Shown: in pieces, positions 37,871 through 47,939 of the stretch
How positions within the stretch are numbered: the stretch's first letter is position 1
Layout of the letters: each line of letters begins with the position of its first letter
Notes under the pieces: model-generated
Seen by the model: only the letters and a program-made list of their open reading frames with translations
What the model was told of the DNA's origin: nothing
The model's database searches: none
Position numbers and translations under genes: made by a program
Assembly (NCBI RefSeq): GCF_011388195.1
Contig: NZ_CP049990.1
Coordinates: forward strand, 2,232,001-2,296,000
From: Pusillimonas sp. DMV24BSW_D
GTDB lineage: Bacteria; Pseudomonadota; Gammaproteobacteria; Burkholderiales; Burkholderiaceae_B
Length of the DNA stretch: 64,000 nt
Reading direction: 5' to 3'

Positions 37871-39937
37871 TCAAACGTCCAAGGGTTGTTCCGTCATGCC
37901 ACTGTGACGCAATAGGGCGTCAATTCGCGGTTCGCGGCCCCGAAAAGCCTGAAATGAAGCCTGCGCGGGGCGCGAAGCCCCTACGGCAAGAATTTCATCT
38001 ACAAATTTTGTGCCTATGGGTCCGATCAGTGTGTTTTCCAGACCATGCGTTTCGGCATATTCTTCAAACGCGGCGTAGGCGTCGGCCGACAGCACCTCGG
38101 CCCATTTGTAGCTATAGTAGCCGGCAGCGTAGCCGCCTGCAAACAAATGTGAAAACGTATGAGGAAAGCGATGCCATTCGGGCGGGAACAAAACGGCCAC
38201 GTCTTGGCGAACCGTACTCAATGTGTTCAGCACTTCTTCAATGGCCAACCCGGAACGGTGGTTGTGAATCTGCATATCGAAAAGCGAAAATTCAATTTGT
38301 CGCACCATTTGCATGCCACTTTGGAAGTTGCGCGCCGCCAGCATTTTCTTGAACAAGGTATGAGGCAAAGGTGAACTGTCGTCTACACGACCGGATAATT
38401 TCTGAATCGAAGCCCATTCCCAACAGAAATTCTCCATAAATTGCGAGGGCAGTTCAATGGCGTCCCATTCCATATTTGAGAACGCCGATGCGCCGGGGTC
38501 GTCGACACGTGAAAGCAGGGCATGCAAGGCGTGGCCGCTTTCATGAAACAGGGTGATCACGTCGTCGTGGGTAAGAAGCGACGCTTGATTTTCCTGCGGA
38601 GCAGGGAAGTTGCAGGTAAGGTAAATAACCGGGGTGACCAATGTGCCGTCAACACGCTGGCGTGCCCGCTCACTGTCAACCCAGGCGCCGCTTTGCTTTC
38701 CCTGCCGCGCGTACAAATCCATCACCAAATAGCCGCATCGGTTTTTATGAAGCAGTACTTCATAGGCCTGTGCATTGTGATGCCACAAAGGTAGTTTCAC
38801 CGGTTTAAACGTGACCCCGAATAATTGCCCGACAATGTCAAAAAATCCGTTCAGTACTTTTTGTACCGGGAAATACTGACGCACCGACTCTTCGGAATAA
38901 TCGTAGCGGTTTTCACGCAGGCGCTCCGACAAAAATGGAATATCCCAAGGTTCCAGCGAGGTCATTTGGTAGTGTTCATGCGCAAACGCCTTCAATTGAG
39001 CAAGGTCATGTTGTGCATAAGGTTTGGCACGTTTGGCCAGATCCTGCAGAAACGACAGAACCTGTTCGGGCGATTCGGCCATGCGGGTTTCAAGGCGCAG
39101 TTTCGCGAAATTCTGATATCCCAACAACCGGGCTTCCTCAGCCCTTAGGCTCAGCAGTTGCTCAATGGCTTGAGTGTTATCGAAACGGGTGTCGCCTTGT
39201 TCCGAGGCCAAAGTCCCAAACCCGCGATAAAGGGTTTCACGTAACGCGCGGTCTTGTGCATATTGCATCACCGGCAAGTAGCAGGGCATTTTCAGGGTGA
39301 AACGCCAACCCGACTGACCATTCTCTTTTGCCAGGGTTGCGGCGGCACTGATCACGTCGGGGGGAATACCCGCCAATCGGTCGGCATCCGTGACCAAGGT
39401 ATGCCATTCGTCAACGGCGTCCAGACAGTTTTCTGAAAACTTTTGCGAAATGCGTGCTTCTTCATCGGATAACGCCGCGTAGCGTTTGCGTGCCTCACCT
39501 TCCAGTTGAACGCCTCCCAGTCGGAAATCGCGCAAGGCAAGTTCAATAATGCGCTGACGTACCGCCGGCAGTGTTTCATAGTGAGCACTGTTGCGTAGCT
39601 TCTGGTATTGGTCGTACAAGCCGCGATGCAGACCAACCCAGGTGGAAAATTCGGTAATTTTAGGTAGACAGCGGTTATAGGCGTCGCGCAATGCGGGGGT
39701 GTTGACTACCGCGTTAAGGTGTCCTGCAACCGACCATGCGCGCCAAAGTCTTGCGGATGAAACTTCATGTGGCTCAATGAGCGTATCCCATTCAGCGGGG
39801 GTCGCGGGGTCGGCAATGGTTTCAATGCATTGGCGCGTTTGCGCGATCAATTCGTCGATTGCCGGTTCGATAACGTCAGGGGTGATGTGTTCATAATCGA
39901 TCAATTGATCGATTGGAACAAGCAAAGGGTTGGGCAT
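37871..39937 (-). CDS. prlC: oligopeptidase A (M3 metallopeptidase)
   Basis: A 688-residue cytoplasmic zinc endopeptidase of the M3 (thimet) family that degrades short peptides and cleaved signal peptides. The zinc site LFHESGHALH lies near residues 462-471. The N-terminus MPNPLLVPIDQLIDYEHITPD is typical of PrlC. It starts two bases after the folD stop and ends two bases before the sco start, so folD-prlC-sco is one tightly packed unit. Confidence 0.94.
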   Translation of the reverse strand: MPNPLLVPIDQLIDYEHITPDVIEPAIDELIAQTRQCIETIADPATPAEWDTLIEPHEVSSARLWRAWSVAGHLNAVVNTPALRDAYNRCLPKITEFSTWVGLHRGLYDQYQKLRNSAHYETLPAVRQRIIELALRDFRLGGVQLEGEARKRYAALSDEEARISQKFSENCLDAVDEWHTLVTDADRLAGIPPDVISAAATLAKENGQSGWRFTLKMPCYLPVMQYAQDRALRETLYRGFGTLASEQGDTRFDNTQAIEQLLSLRAEEARLLGYQNFAKLRLETRMAESPEQVLSFLQDLAKRAKPYAQHDLAQLKAFAHEHYQMTSLEPWDIPFLSERLRENRYDYSEESVRQYFPVQKVLNGFFDIVGQLFGVTFKPVKLPLWHHNAQAYEVLLHKNRCGYLVMDLYARQGKQSGAWVDSERARQRVDGTLVTPVIYLTCNFPAPQENQASLLTHDDVITLFHESGHALHALLSRVDDPGASAFSNMEWDAIELPSQFMENFCWEWASIQKLSGRVDDSSPLPHTLFKKMLAARNFQSGMQMVRQIEFSLFDMQIHNHRSGLAIEEVLNTLSTVRQDVAVLFPPEWHRFPHTFSHLFAGGYAAGYYSYKWAEVLSADAYAAFEEYAETHGLENTLIGPIGTKFVDEILAVGASRPAQASFQAFRGREPRIDALLRHSGMTEQPLDV

Positions 39938-39939
39938 AA

Positions 39940-40812
39940 TCAGGCTTCTTGCGTAGCAGACAAACTGACGCAGCGTTCGGCTGCCTCAAGCGTATTAACC
40001 AATAGCATGGCAATGGTCATGGGGCCTACGCCGCCGGGAACCGGAGTAATGGCACCCGCAACTTCTTTGGCCGACTCGAACTCCACGTCGCCGACAAGGC
40101 GGCCGTCGGGGAGCCGGTTGATGCCGACGTCAATGACGGTGGCGCCGGGCTTGATCATGTCACCATTTACCATGCCAGGTTTGCCGGTTGCGACAACCAG
40201 GATGTCGGCGCGACGCGTTTGCGCGGCAAGATCACGCGTTTTGGAGTTGCAGAGGGTGACCGTGGCCCCGGCGGCCAACAGCAGCATGGCCATGGGCTTG
40301 CCCACGATATTACTGGCGCCCACAATAACGGCTTCAGCACCCCATGGTGAGACGTTCTCGGCTTCCAGCATTTTCATGACGCCATAGGGCGTACACGGGC
40401 GAAACAAAGGTTTGCCCGTCATGAGCAACCCCGCATTGCTAATGTGGAAACCGTCGACGTCTTTGGCGGCGGAGATCGCTTCAATGACAATGTGCGAATT
40501 CAGATGCGGCGGCAAGGGAAGTTGAACCAGAATACCGTGAATACGCGGGTCGTCGTTCAGTTTGTGTACGACGGCCAATAGCTGCGCTTGCGAGATGTCT
40601 TTTTCAAGACGGATGATTTCGGAGTGCAAACCCGCTTTCTCGCATGCGGCGGCTTTGTTTCGCACGTAAACATGCGAAGCCGGATCGTCACCCACAAGCA
40701 CCACGGCCAATCCAGGCGTCACGCCCTGCGTTTTCAGCGTGGCGACCCGCTGTGCGACTTCCTCGCGAATGCTTGCGGCAAGGGCTTTTCCATCGATAAT
40801 TCTAGCGGTCAT
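39940..40812 (-). CDS. folD: bifunctional methylenetetrahydrofolate dehydrogenase/cyclohydrolase FolD
   Basis: FolD interconverts 5,10-methylene-, methenyl- and 10-formyl-tetrahydrofolate, linking one-carbon supply to purine synthesis. The signatures [16 protein letters not shown] (with the catalytic Lys), [28 protein letters not shown] and [12 protein letters not shown] are intact. Length is 290 residues. It overlaps the response-regulator gene by four bases. A folate enzyme behind a two-component system, a few kilobases from folC and purF, may reflect shared one-carbon control, but that is inference. Confidence 0.96.
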   Translation of the reverse strand: MTARIIDGKALAASIREEVAQRVATLKTQGVTPGLAVVLVGDDPASHVYVRNKAAACEKAGLHSEIIRLEKDISQAQLLAVVHKLNDDPRIHGILVQLPLPPHLNSHIVIEAISAAKDVDGFHISNAGLLMTGKPLFRPCTPYGVMKMLEAENVSPWGAEAVIVGASNIVGKPMAMLLLAAGATVTLCNSKTRDLAAQTRRADILVVATGKPGMVNGDMIKPGATVIDVGINRLPDGRLVGDVEFESAKEVAGAITPVPGGVGPMTIAMLLVNTLEAAERCVSLSATQEA

Positions 40813-41438
40813 ACAACGCCTTCGGAGCGAGACAGGGCAATTTTCATGAGGTCGGCTACGGTGGTCACTTCAAGCTTTTCCATGATGTTGGCGCGATGTG
40901 CTTCAACCGTTTTGATGCTGATATTGAGGTCGCCTGCAATTTGCTTGTTCAAACGCCCAGCCACAATGCGTTCCAATACCTGTTGTTCGCGTGACGTCAG
41001 CCGGCTGAGAATAGCCTGTTGGCTTTTTTGTTCTTGCAGCTTCGCGGCATCTTCCGTGGCCTGTTCCAGCATGCGGGCCACAATACTGCGCAGGTCGGAT
41101 TCGTTGAAGGGCTTTTCCAGAAAGTCGACAGCGCCTTTCTTAATAGTGGAGACGGCCATGGGAACGTCGCCGTGGCCAGTGATGAATACGATGGGAAGTG
41201 GCGCGTTTCGGGCCAACAACTCTTCCTGGAGTTCCAAACCGCTCATGCCGGGCATTCGTACATCGGCGATTAAAACCGCAACCTGGTCAGCATCGTAAGT
41301 ATTCAAAAACTCTTCTGCGCCACTGTATGCTTTAACACGATAGCCGTTGGCTTCGAGCAGCCAGCGCAATGAATCGCGCACGGCCTCATCGTCATCGACA
41401 ATGAAGACGGTATTGGAAACGGTGGTGGTTGTGGTCAT
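40809..41438 (-). CDS. FixJ/NarL-type response regulator
   Basis: A 209-residue response regulator. The receiver domain has the acidic pocket in VFIVDDDEA, the phospho-acceptor Asp59 in IADVRMPG and the conserved Lys in FLEKPF. A LuxR-type helix-turn-helix follows ([22 protein letters not shown], then [14 protein letters not shown]). This FixJ/TtrR/DctR arrangement activates transcription after phosphorylation by its partner kinase, encoded immediately upstream with a four-base overlap. Targets are unknown; the divergent aceE promoter is an obvious candidate. Confidence 0.92.
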   Translation of the reverse strand: MTTTTTVSNTVFIVDDDEAVRDSLRWLLEANGYRVKAYSGAEEFLNTYDADQVAVLIADVRMPGMSGLELQEELLARNAPLPIVFITGHGDVPMAVSTIKKGAVDFLEKPFNESDLRSIVARMLEQATEDAAKLQEQKSQQAILSRLTSREQQVLERIVAGRLNKQIAGDLNISIKTVEAHRANIMEKLEVTTVADLMKIALSRSEGVV

Positions 41439-43198
41439 GCTTGCAACTCCTGGTGATTCGGGTTGGGCCTGGTTTCGTTATTGTTGGATTCGCCCGCATT
41501 GGGCAAGGTAAAGCGGAAAATGGTTCCCCCCTCGGGATTCGCTGTGGCCCAGAGGCGCCCATGGTGGGATTCGATGATAGTGCGACAAATATTCAGCCCC
41601 ATGCCGAGCCCCTCGGATTTGGTGCTGTAAAAGGGCTCGAAAAGACGTTCAGGATCTTTCAGGCCATGGCCACGGTCGATTACCGCGAACTCAAGAACGG
41701 AAGATTGATCAGTTAACACAACGTGGAGTGTACGATATTCGCTATGCTCCATCGCCTCGACACCATTTTTCAGAAGATTCAATAATACCTGTTCTATCAG
41801 GATGGGGTCGGCCAGAACGTCGGGAAGCGTGTCGGGTAATGTTTTCTCAATGAGTACTTGTCGCTTGCGCGCGTCGATATCGGCGAAGGCAATGGCGTTG
41901 TCAAGGATGCGCGCAGCCGGTACACGCTGGCGACGTGGTTCACTGCGTTTCACAAACTCACGAATCCGGCTGATAATTTTGCCTGCACGTTCGGCCTGCT
42001 GTGCACTTTTACCCAACGCATCAAGCAACATTTCGGGCGTGGCCCTATCCGATTTCACCATGGCCGAAGCCGCCATGTTGTAGTTAACAATCGCGGTTAA
42101 AGGTTGATTCAGTTCATGCGCCAGCGATGAAGCCATTTCACCCATGGTCATCAAGCGGCTGGTTAACTGAATTTTCTCTTGTTGCATGCGTGACTCTTCC
42201 TCGTGCTGACGCCGCTCGGTAATGTCGCGCGCCACTTGAAGCCGCACGCGGCGACCGTCTGTCCAGGCCAGCATGCGATGCTGCACTTCGAACCAGCGTT
42301 GAGCGGAAGGGGAGTAGACTTCGATCAGTTCGTCGGTGAAACGGCCCAGGCGTCCACCCAACAGTTCACTGTGACCGCTTGACTGTGCGCCGAAAAAGCG
42401 GCGGTAGTTGCGGTTTGCAAAGAGTAGTTCGAGGCCTTCAGGCGTGTCGGCCACAACGGAAATGGCATCATCCAGGCCTTCAAGAACTGTCATGAAACGC
42501 TCATGGGCCGCGGTAAGGGCCTCGCGAATACGTTTCGGCTCGGTGATGTCGGTCATGGACGTCATCCAGCCGATTTGTTCGCCGTTTGCATCACGTAAAG
42601 GCGATACATACATGCGCGCGGTAAAGCGCGAACCGTCGCGTCGCTGGGCTTCAATTTCCAAGCCGCTGCTTGGGGTTCGACCCGATAACAACAGGTCGAG
42701 TGTTTCCTGGTGCTCGGCATACTTGCCGGGAACCCAATACGGGAAAGGGGTTGTACGGCCGATGAGATCGGCTTCATTCCAACCTATCATGCGGCAAAAG
42801 GCCGGATTCACGTAAGCGATACGACCCTGCATGTCGAATACGCGCATGCCCGTTGACATGGAGTTCTCCATGGCACGTCGAAAGCCTGTTTCCGCAATGA
42901 GCGCTTCTTCTGCTTTAGTACGAAAACGGGTGTAGCGCCATAAGGCCAGCAGGCTGACCACAATTACCAGCGATAAAGCCACAACCAGCATCATGAGCCG
43001 TTGCTGGCGAATTTCCTGATCGATTGTTACGAACATGACACTGTCGCTCTGGATTCTTTGCATCCAGAAGAACACGCCCATGACGCAGAGATAAAGGATT
43101 AACACCACAAACGGCGTTAACCAGTAAAGACCGCGTCGCTTTTGCGCTTGTTCGTAAAAAGTCGTTGGGATCAGAGATTTCTTGTTAGGAGCAGCCAT
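41435..43198 (-). CDS. PAS-domain sensor histidine kinase
   Basis: A 587-residue membrane sensor kinase. Two transmembrane helices (about 24-46 and 68-87) enclose only some 20 periplasmic residues, so sensing is probably through the two cytoplasmic PAS domains (about 105-230 and 235-330). HisKA follows with phospho-accepting His361 in SLAHELNQPL, and an HATPase domain (LKNGVEAME, KSEGLGMGLNI). The LAHELNQPL form is typical of DctS/FixL-like kinases that partner FixJ-type regulators. I chose the ATG at 43198; a GTG at 43267 is possible. First gene of a five-gene leftward operon divergent from aceE. Confidence 0.9.
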   Translation of the reverse strand: MAAPNKKSLIPTTFYEQAQKRRGLYWLTPFVVLILYLCVMGVFFWMQRIQSDSVMFVTIDQEIRQQRLMMLVVALSLVIVVSLLALWRYTRFRTKAEEALIAETGFRRAMENSMSTGMRVFDMQGRIAYVNPAFCRMIGWNEADLIGRTTPFPYWVPGKYAEHQETLDLLLSGRTPSSGLEIEAQRRDGSRFTARMYVSPLRDANGEQIGWMTSMTDITEPKRIREALTAAHERFMTVLEGLDDAISVVADTPEGLELLFANRNYRRFFGAQSSGHSELLGGRLGRFTDELIEVYSPSAQRWFEVQHRMLAWTDGRRVRLQVARDITERRQHEEESRMQQEKIQLTSRLMTMGEMASSLAHELNQPLTAIVNYNMAASAMVKSDRATPEMLLDALGKSAQQAERAGKIISRIREFVKRSEPRRQRVPAARILDNAIAFADIDARKRQVLIEKTLPDTLPDVLADPILIEQVLLNLLKNGVEAMEHSEYRTLHVVLTDQSSVLEFAVIDRGHGLKDPERLFEPFYSTKSEGLGMGLNICRTIIESHHGRLWATANPEGGTIFRFTLPNAGESNNNETRPNPNHQELQA

Positions 43199-43274
43199 AG
43201 ACCAGACACAAAGTTCAATGCTTATTTTACCCTTGTCCTTGAAGTCATTGAAACTGCTTAGTTTCACGTCTTAT

Positions 43275-43289
43275 TTTCATATTATGAAA
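43275..43289. promoter_or_regulatory. inverted repeat in the sensor kinase/aceE divergent region
   Basis: A perfect inverted repeat TTTCAT-ATT-ATGAAA lies between the sensor kinase and aceE. A second, wider pair TTTCAC (43262-43267) and GTGAAA (43304-43309) flanks it. Such nested symmetry suits binding of a dimeric regulator, possibly the FixJ-type regulator encoded alongside. Only the symmetry is seen; the binding protein is inferred. Confidence 0.35.
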
Positions 43290-43315
43290 TATCGTGCCAT
43301 AAAGTGAAATTTTGC

Positions 43316-43344
43316 TTGCTCAAAGCTGAACACTTTTCTAGAAT
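43316..43344 (+). promoter_or_regulatory. candidate sigma-70 promoter for the aceE-aceF-lpdA operon
   Basis: TTGCTC (43316-43321) and TAGAAT (43339-43344) are separated by 17 bases, close to the TTGACA/TATAAT consensus. They would start transcription near 43351, about 120 bases before the aceE ATG. The inverted repeat just upstream could act on it. Confidence 0.45.
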
Positions 43345-43470
43345 GGCGTCAGCCTGGACTGACCGGCTTACCAGCCGAACACCCGTTTTCGCAGTGGGCA
43401 AAGATCATGCTACAACGGGCGAATGGGTGTGTTGGTCTATATGAAAAGCAAACTAAACAGGAGACTCCTA

Positions 43471-46185
43471 ATGTCATCTCTTGAAAAAATAAATACCGTG
43501 GTCGACGAGTCGGATATTGATGCGGTGGAAACCCAGGAATGGCTCGAAGCCCTTGAAGCGGTATTGGAGAAGGAGGGTCCTGAACGTGCTCACTTCCTGC
43601 TCGAGCGCCTCATCGATATGGCACGACGCTCCGGTGCACACATCCCGTTTTCGCCCAACACGGCTTATGTGAATACGATTCCTCCCGGTTTGCAGCCTGC
43701 TTATCCCGGTAATGTTTCCCTTGAAGGTCGTATCCGCGCCTTTATTCGCTGGAACGCCATGGCCATGGTGGTTCGGGCCAACCGTAAAACCCCTCCTCAC
43801 GACGGTGACCTGGGCGGGCACATTGCCTCTTTTGCCTCGTTAGCCACCATGATTGGTTGCGGCCAAAATCATTTTTGGCATGCTGAAACGGAAGATCACG
43901 GCGGCGACCTGGTTTATTTCCAGGGTCACAGTTCGCCCGGCATGTACGCACGGGCCTATCTGGAAGGGCGTTTAACGGAAGAACAGCTCGACCGTTTCCG
44001 TCAGGAAGTTGACGGCAAAGGTTTGTCTTCATACCCGCACCCTAAATTAATGCCGGAGTTTTGGCAGTTCCCGACGGTTTCCATGGGCCTGGGTCCCATC
44101 ATGGCTATATATCAGGCGCGCTTTCTGAAATATCTGCATGCGCGGGGTATTGCCGACACCAGCAAACGTAAAGTGTGGGTCTTTTGCGGCGACGGTGAAA
44201 TGGACGAACCGGAGTCCTTAGGCGCGATCAGCATGGCCGCCCGCGAGAACCTCGATAATCTTGTGTTTGTCGTGAATTGCAACCTGCAACGCCTCGATGG
44301 TCCTGTGCGCGGCAATGGCAAAATCATTCAAGAGCTTGAAGGCGAGTTCCGCGGCAGTGGCTGGAATGTCATCAAGCTGATTTGGGGTGGCTATTGGGAT
44401 CCGCTTCTGGCGCGCGATAAAGAAGGTATTTTGCGCAAGATTATGGAAGAAACCGTCGATGGCGAGTATCAAACCTATAAAGCCAACGACGGCGCGTATG
44501 TCCGTGAGAAATTCTTTGGCAAGCATCCCAAGCTGCTCGAACTGGTAAGCCGCATGAGCGACGAAGATGTTTGGCGCCTTAACCGGGGTGGACACGACCC
44601 GTATAAGGTTTATGCCGCATTCCAGTCGGCCTCAAGCCACAAAGGTCAGCCCTCAGTGATTCTGGCAAAAACGATCAAAGGTTATGGCATGGGGCATGTC
44701 GGTCAGGCCAAGAACCCGACTCACCAGCAGAAAAAACTGGACATCGATGCCATTCGTGAATTCCGTGATCGTTTCAATATCCCGGTTCCCGACGACAAGC
44801 TGGAAGAAGTGCCTTACGTGAAGCCGGCGGAGGATTCCCCGGAGATGAAATATTTGCACGAACGCCGTGAGGCACTGGGCGGGTACTTGCCCAAGCGCCG
44901 CATGCGCGCAGATGAGTCCTTCAAGGCGCCACAGCTCGACGCGTTCAAGGCAACGCTTGAGCCGACTACCGAGGGCCGTGAAATCTCAACGACGCAGGCA
45001 TTTGTGCGTGTGTTGAACCAGGTATTGCGTGACAAGGCCTTGGGGCCGCGTGTTGTGCCCATTTTGGCCGATGAATCACGAACCTTTGGTATGGAGGGCT
45101 TGTTCCGCCAAATCGGTATTTATGCGCCGGAAGGGCAGAAGTACGAACCGGTCGATAGAGACCAGGTGATGTATTACAAAGAAGCTGCCAACGGCCAGTT
45201 ATTACAGGAAGGCATTAACGAAGCAGGCGCTTTCAGTTCCTGGATTGCCGCGGCAACGTCTTATTCCACCAACAACCGCATCATGGTGCCGTTCTACGTG
45301 TACTACTCCATGTTCGGTTTCCAGCGTATCGGCGACCTGGCTTGGGCTGCGGGCGACATGCAGGCACGTGGCTTCCTGATGGGTGGTACTGCAGGCCGCA
45401 CAACTTTGAATGGCGAAGGTCTGCAGCATGAAGACGGCCATAGCCACATTATGTCGTCGCTTATTCCCAACTGCGTGTCGTACGACCCTGCGTTTGGGCA
45501 CGAATTGGCGGTGATTATTCAGCATGGCATGAAGCGCATGGTTGAAGATCAGGAAAACGTCTTCTACTACATTACGATCATGAACGAGAATTATGCCCAC
45601 CCTGGTTTGAAGCAGGGTGACGAAGAGGGCATTATTCGCGGCATGTACAAGCTTCAGAGCAACGGTAAAGAGAAAGACAAGTTGCGCGTTCAACTGATGG
45701 GGTCGGGAACGATTCTGCGCGAAGTCATGGCGGCTCAGGACATGCTTCTGGAAGATTGGGGCGTGAGCTCCGATCTTTGGAGTGTGACCAGTTTCACCGA
45801 ATTGCGTCGTGACGGTCTCGATTGCGAACGCGAGCGCCTTTTGCACCCCGAGCGCAAAGATTTGCCTGTTCCCTATGTTACGCAACAACTTGAAAAAACC
45901 AGTGGCCCCATTGTGGTTTCAACGGATTATGTAAAGCTGTTCGGCGACCAGATTCGACCCTTCGTACCTAAAGGACGCTCCTACAACGTGTTGGGCACCG
46001 ACGGCTTCGGGCGTTCCGATTTCCGTTACAAGCTGCGTGAACATTTCGAGGTGGATCGTCGATTCGTTGTGTTGGCGGCATTGCGTGCTTTGGCGGACGA
46101 GGGTGCGATTCCGCTCTCCAAAGTGTCCCAGGCCATCAAGAAGTATGAAGTCAATCCCGATAAAGCCAACCCACAATACGCCTGA
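43471..46185 (+). CDS. aceE: pyruvate dehydrogenase E1 component, homodimeric type
   Basis: AceE decarboxylates pyruvate with thiamine diphosphate and passes the acetyl group to lipoyl-E2. The 904-residue single-chain form is that of E. coli and other proteobacteria. The ThDP motif begins at FCGDGEMDEPESLGAIS and ends around VVNCNLQRLDGPV. The start MSSLEKINTV has AGGAG eight bases upstream; an in-frame codon 48 bases earlier lacks support. First gene of the pyruvate dehydrogenase operon, divergent from the sensor kinase. Confidence 0.97.
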   Translation: MSSLEKINTVVDESDIDAVETQEWLEALEAVLEKEGPERAHFLLERLIDMARRSGAHIPFSPNTAYVNTIPPGLQPAYPGNVSLEGRIRAFIRWNAMAMVVRANRKTPPHDGDLGGHIASFASLATMIGCGQNHFWHAETEDHGGDLVYFQGHSSPGMYARAYLEGRLTEEQLDRFRQEVDGKGLSSYPHPKLMPEFWQFPTVSMGLGPIMAIYQARFLKYLHARGIADTSKRKVWVFCGDGEMDEPESLGAISMAARENLDNLVFVVNCNLQRLDGPVRGNGKIIQELEGEFRGSGWNVIKLIWGGYWDPLLARDKEGILRKIMEETVDGEYQTYKANDGAYVREKFFGKHPKLLELVSRMSDEDVWRLNRGGHDPYKVYAAFQSASSHKGQPSVILAKTIKGYGMGHVGQAKNPTHQQKKLDIDAIREFRDRFNIPVPDDKLEEVPYVKPAEDSPEMKYLHERREALGGYLPKRRMRADESFKAPQLDAFKATLEPTTEGREISTTQAFVRVLNQVLRDKALGPRVVPILADESRTFGMEGLFRQIGIYAPEGQKYEPVDRDQVMYYKEAANGQLLQEGINEAGAFSSWIAAATSYSTNNRIMVPFYVYYSMFGFQRIGDLAWAAGDMQARGFLMGGTAGRTTLNGEGLQHEDGHSHIMSSLIPNCVSYDPAFGHELAVIIQHGMKRMVEDQENVFYYITIMNENYAHPGLKQGDEEGIIRGMYKLQSNGKEKDKLRVQLMGSGTILREVMAAQDMLLEDWGVSSDLWSVTSFTELRRDGLDCERERLLHPERKDLPVPYVTQQLEKTSGPIVVSTDYVKLFGDQIRPFVPKGRSYNVLGTDGFGRSDFRYKLREHFEVDRRFVVLAALRALADEGAIPLSKVSQAIKKYEVNPDKANPQYA

Positions 46186-46199
46186 GCAGGGGAGTCGTC

Positions 46200-47930
46200 A
46201 TGAGCAATATCGTTGAAGTTAAAGTGCCGGACATCGGAGATTTCGATAATGTCGAAGTGATCGAGGTGCTGGTATCCGAAGGTGATACCATCGAGGCGGA
46301 ACAAAGTTTGATTACCGTAGAGTCGGACAAGGCCTCTATGGAAATTCCCGCGTCGGCCTCGGGCAAGGTCAAGTCACTTAAGGTCAAAGTGGGTGACAAG
46401 GTTCACGAAGGGTCTGTTATTCTTGAGTTGGAAAGCGCTCAGGCGCAGAAGCCGGCTGATAAGAAAGAAGCGGAAAACGCATCTAAAGCCGATCCTGACG
46501 AGCCGAAAGCGGATTCCGCTTCAGATTCGAATACGGCTGACTCCGGTCAGAAAGAGCACGAGCCCGCGAAGCAAGCCTCATCAGGGGCTAGTAGGTCGGC
46601 AACTGTTGTTATCCCCGATATCGGCGACTTCGACGAAGTTGAAGTCATCGAGGTGTTGGTCAATGAAGGTGATTCCGTCGAGGCCGAACAGAGCCTGATT
46701 ACCGTTGAGTCCGATAAAGCTTCAATGGAAATTCCATCGTCTGAGTCGGGTACGGTTAAATCACTGAAAGTGAAAGTAGGCGATAAAGTCAGCAAAGGAA
46801 CGGAAATTCTGGAGCTTGCCGTAACAGGTTCAGGCGGTGCCAAATCGTCACAGGCGCCTGCCAAAGCGTCGGACGCGTCGTCAAACGAGGAAAGCAAGCC
46901 TGTTGAACAGGAAGAGAAGCCTGAACCGCGTGGCGAAGAGTCAGCCGAAGAGTCAGGCCAAACACAGCGCGTATCACCTACCCAGGCTTTTGAAGAGGAC
47001 AAGCGTCCGTTACGCGATTTGCCGCATGCATCACCTTCCGTCAGAAAGTTTGCGCGCGAGCTGGGCGTGAATCTTGCTCAGGTTAAAGGTTCCGGTCCGA
47101 AAAGTCGCATTCTGGCCGATGACGTGCGCCAATTCGTGAAGCAAGCTGTCGCGGGTACCGGTGCCGGAACGGGTACTGCGTCCGGCGCGGGCGGCGGGCT
47201 TCAGGTGCTGGCTTGGCCGAAGGTGGACTTTGCCAAATTCGGGCCGGTGGAAAGCAAACCCTTATCGCGCATCAAGAAGTTGTCGGGCGCTAACTTGCAT
47301 CGTAACTGGGTCATGATTCCCCACGTTACGAATAACGATGAAGCCGACATTACCGACCTTGAGTCGTTGCGCAAACAACTGAACAAAGAGAACGAGAAGT
47401 CCGGTGTAAAGGTCACCATGCTGGCGTTTCTCATCAAGGCCTGCGTGGCGGCTTTGAAGAAGTTTCCCGAGTTCAACGCATCGCTTGACGGTGATAACCT
47501 GGTCTTGAAGCAGTATTACCACATTGGTTTTGCCGCTGATACACCGAACGGCCTGGTGGTACCGGTTATTCGCGATGCCGACCAAAAAGGTATTTTGGAC
47601 CTTGCGCGTGAAATGTCTGAACTGGCGGCCCAGGCGCGCGACGGCAAGTTGTCGCCGGCGCAAATGCAAGGGGGAACGTTTTCGATTTCGTCGCTGGGCG
47701 GCATCGGTGGAACAGACTTCACGCCCATTATTAATGCGCCCGAAGTCGCCATTCTGGGGGTCTCGCGCTCGGGTATGCAGCCAGTATGGGATGGCAGTGC
47801 ATTTCAACCGAGGTTAATGTTGCCGTTGTCGCTTTCCTATGATCATCGCGTGATTGATGGTGCCGCCGCTGCACGCTTCAACGCGTATCTGGGGCAACTG
47901 CTGTCAGATTTCCGCCGTATCGCTTTATAA
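46200..47930 (+). CDS. aceF: pyruvate dehydrogenase E2 (dihydrolipoyl acetyltransferase), two lipoyl domains
   Basis: A 576-residue E2 core. Two lipoyl domains (about 3-78 and 134-208) carry the modified lysines Lys44 and Lys173, both in [10 protein letters not shown]. Ala/Pro/Ser/Glu-rich linkers follow each. The E1/E3-binding domain spans about 276-312. The catalytic domain ends with DHRVIDG (His549, Asp553). E. coli has three lipoyl domains on E2; here two are on E2 and a third near-identical one is on E3. Starts 14 bases after aceE with AGGGGAG upstream. Confidence 0.97.
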   Translation: MSNIVEVKVPDIGDFDNVEVIEVLVSEGDTIEAEQSLITVESDKASMEIPASASGKVKSLKVKVGDKVHEGSVILELESAQAQKPADKKEAENASKADPDEPKADSASDSNTADSGQKEHEPAKQASSGASRSATVVIPDIGDFDEVEVIEVLVNEGDSVEAEQSLITVESDKASMEIPSSESGTVKSLKVKVGDKVSKGTEILELAVTGSGGAKSSQAPAKASDASSNEESKPVEQEEKPEPRGEESAEESGQTQRVSPTQAFEEDKRPLRDLPHASPSVRKFARELGVNLAQVKGSGPKSRILADDVRQFVKQAVAGTGAGTGTASGAGGGLQVLAWPKVDFAKFGPVESKPLSRIKKLSGANLHRNWVMIPHVTNNDEADITDLESLRKQLNKENEKSGVKVTMLAFLIKACVAALKKFPEFNASLDGDNLVLKQYYHIGFAADTPNGLVVPVIRDADQKGILDLAREMSELAAQARDGKLSPAQMQGGTFSISSLGGIGGTDFTPIINAPEVAILGVSRSGMQPVWDGSAFQPRLMLPLSLSYDHRVIDGAAAARFNAYLGQLLSDFRRIAL

Positions 47931-47939
47931 GGGCCGAAT

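Noticed and set aside
46547..47002. Antisense open frame of 151 codons within aceF
   Set aside because: Mirror frame of the Ala/Ser/Glu-rich lipoyl linkers; Ser-rich low-complexity product, no ribosome site.
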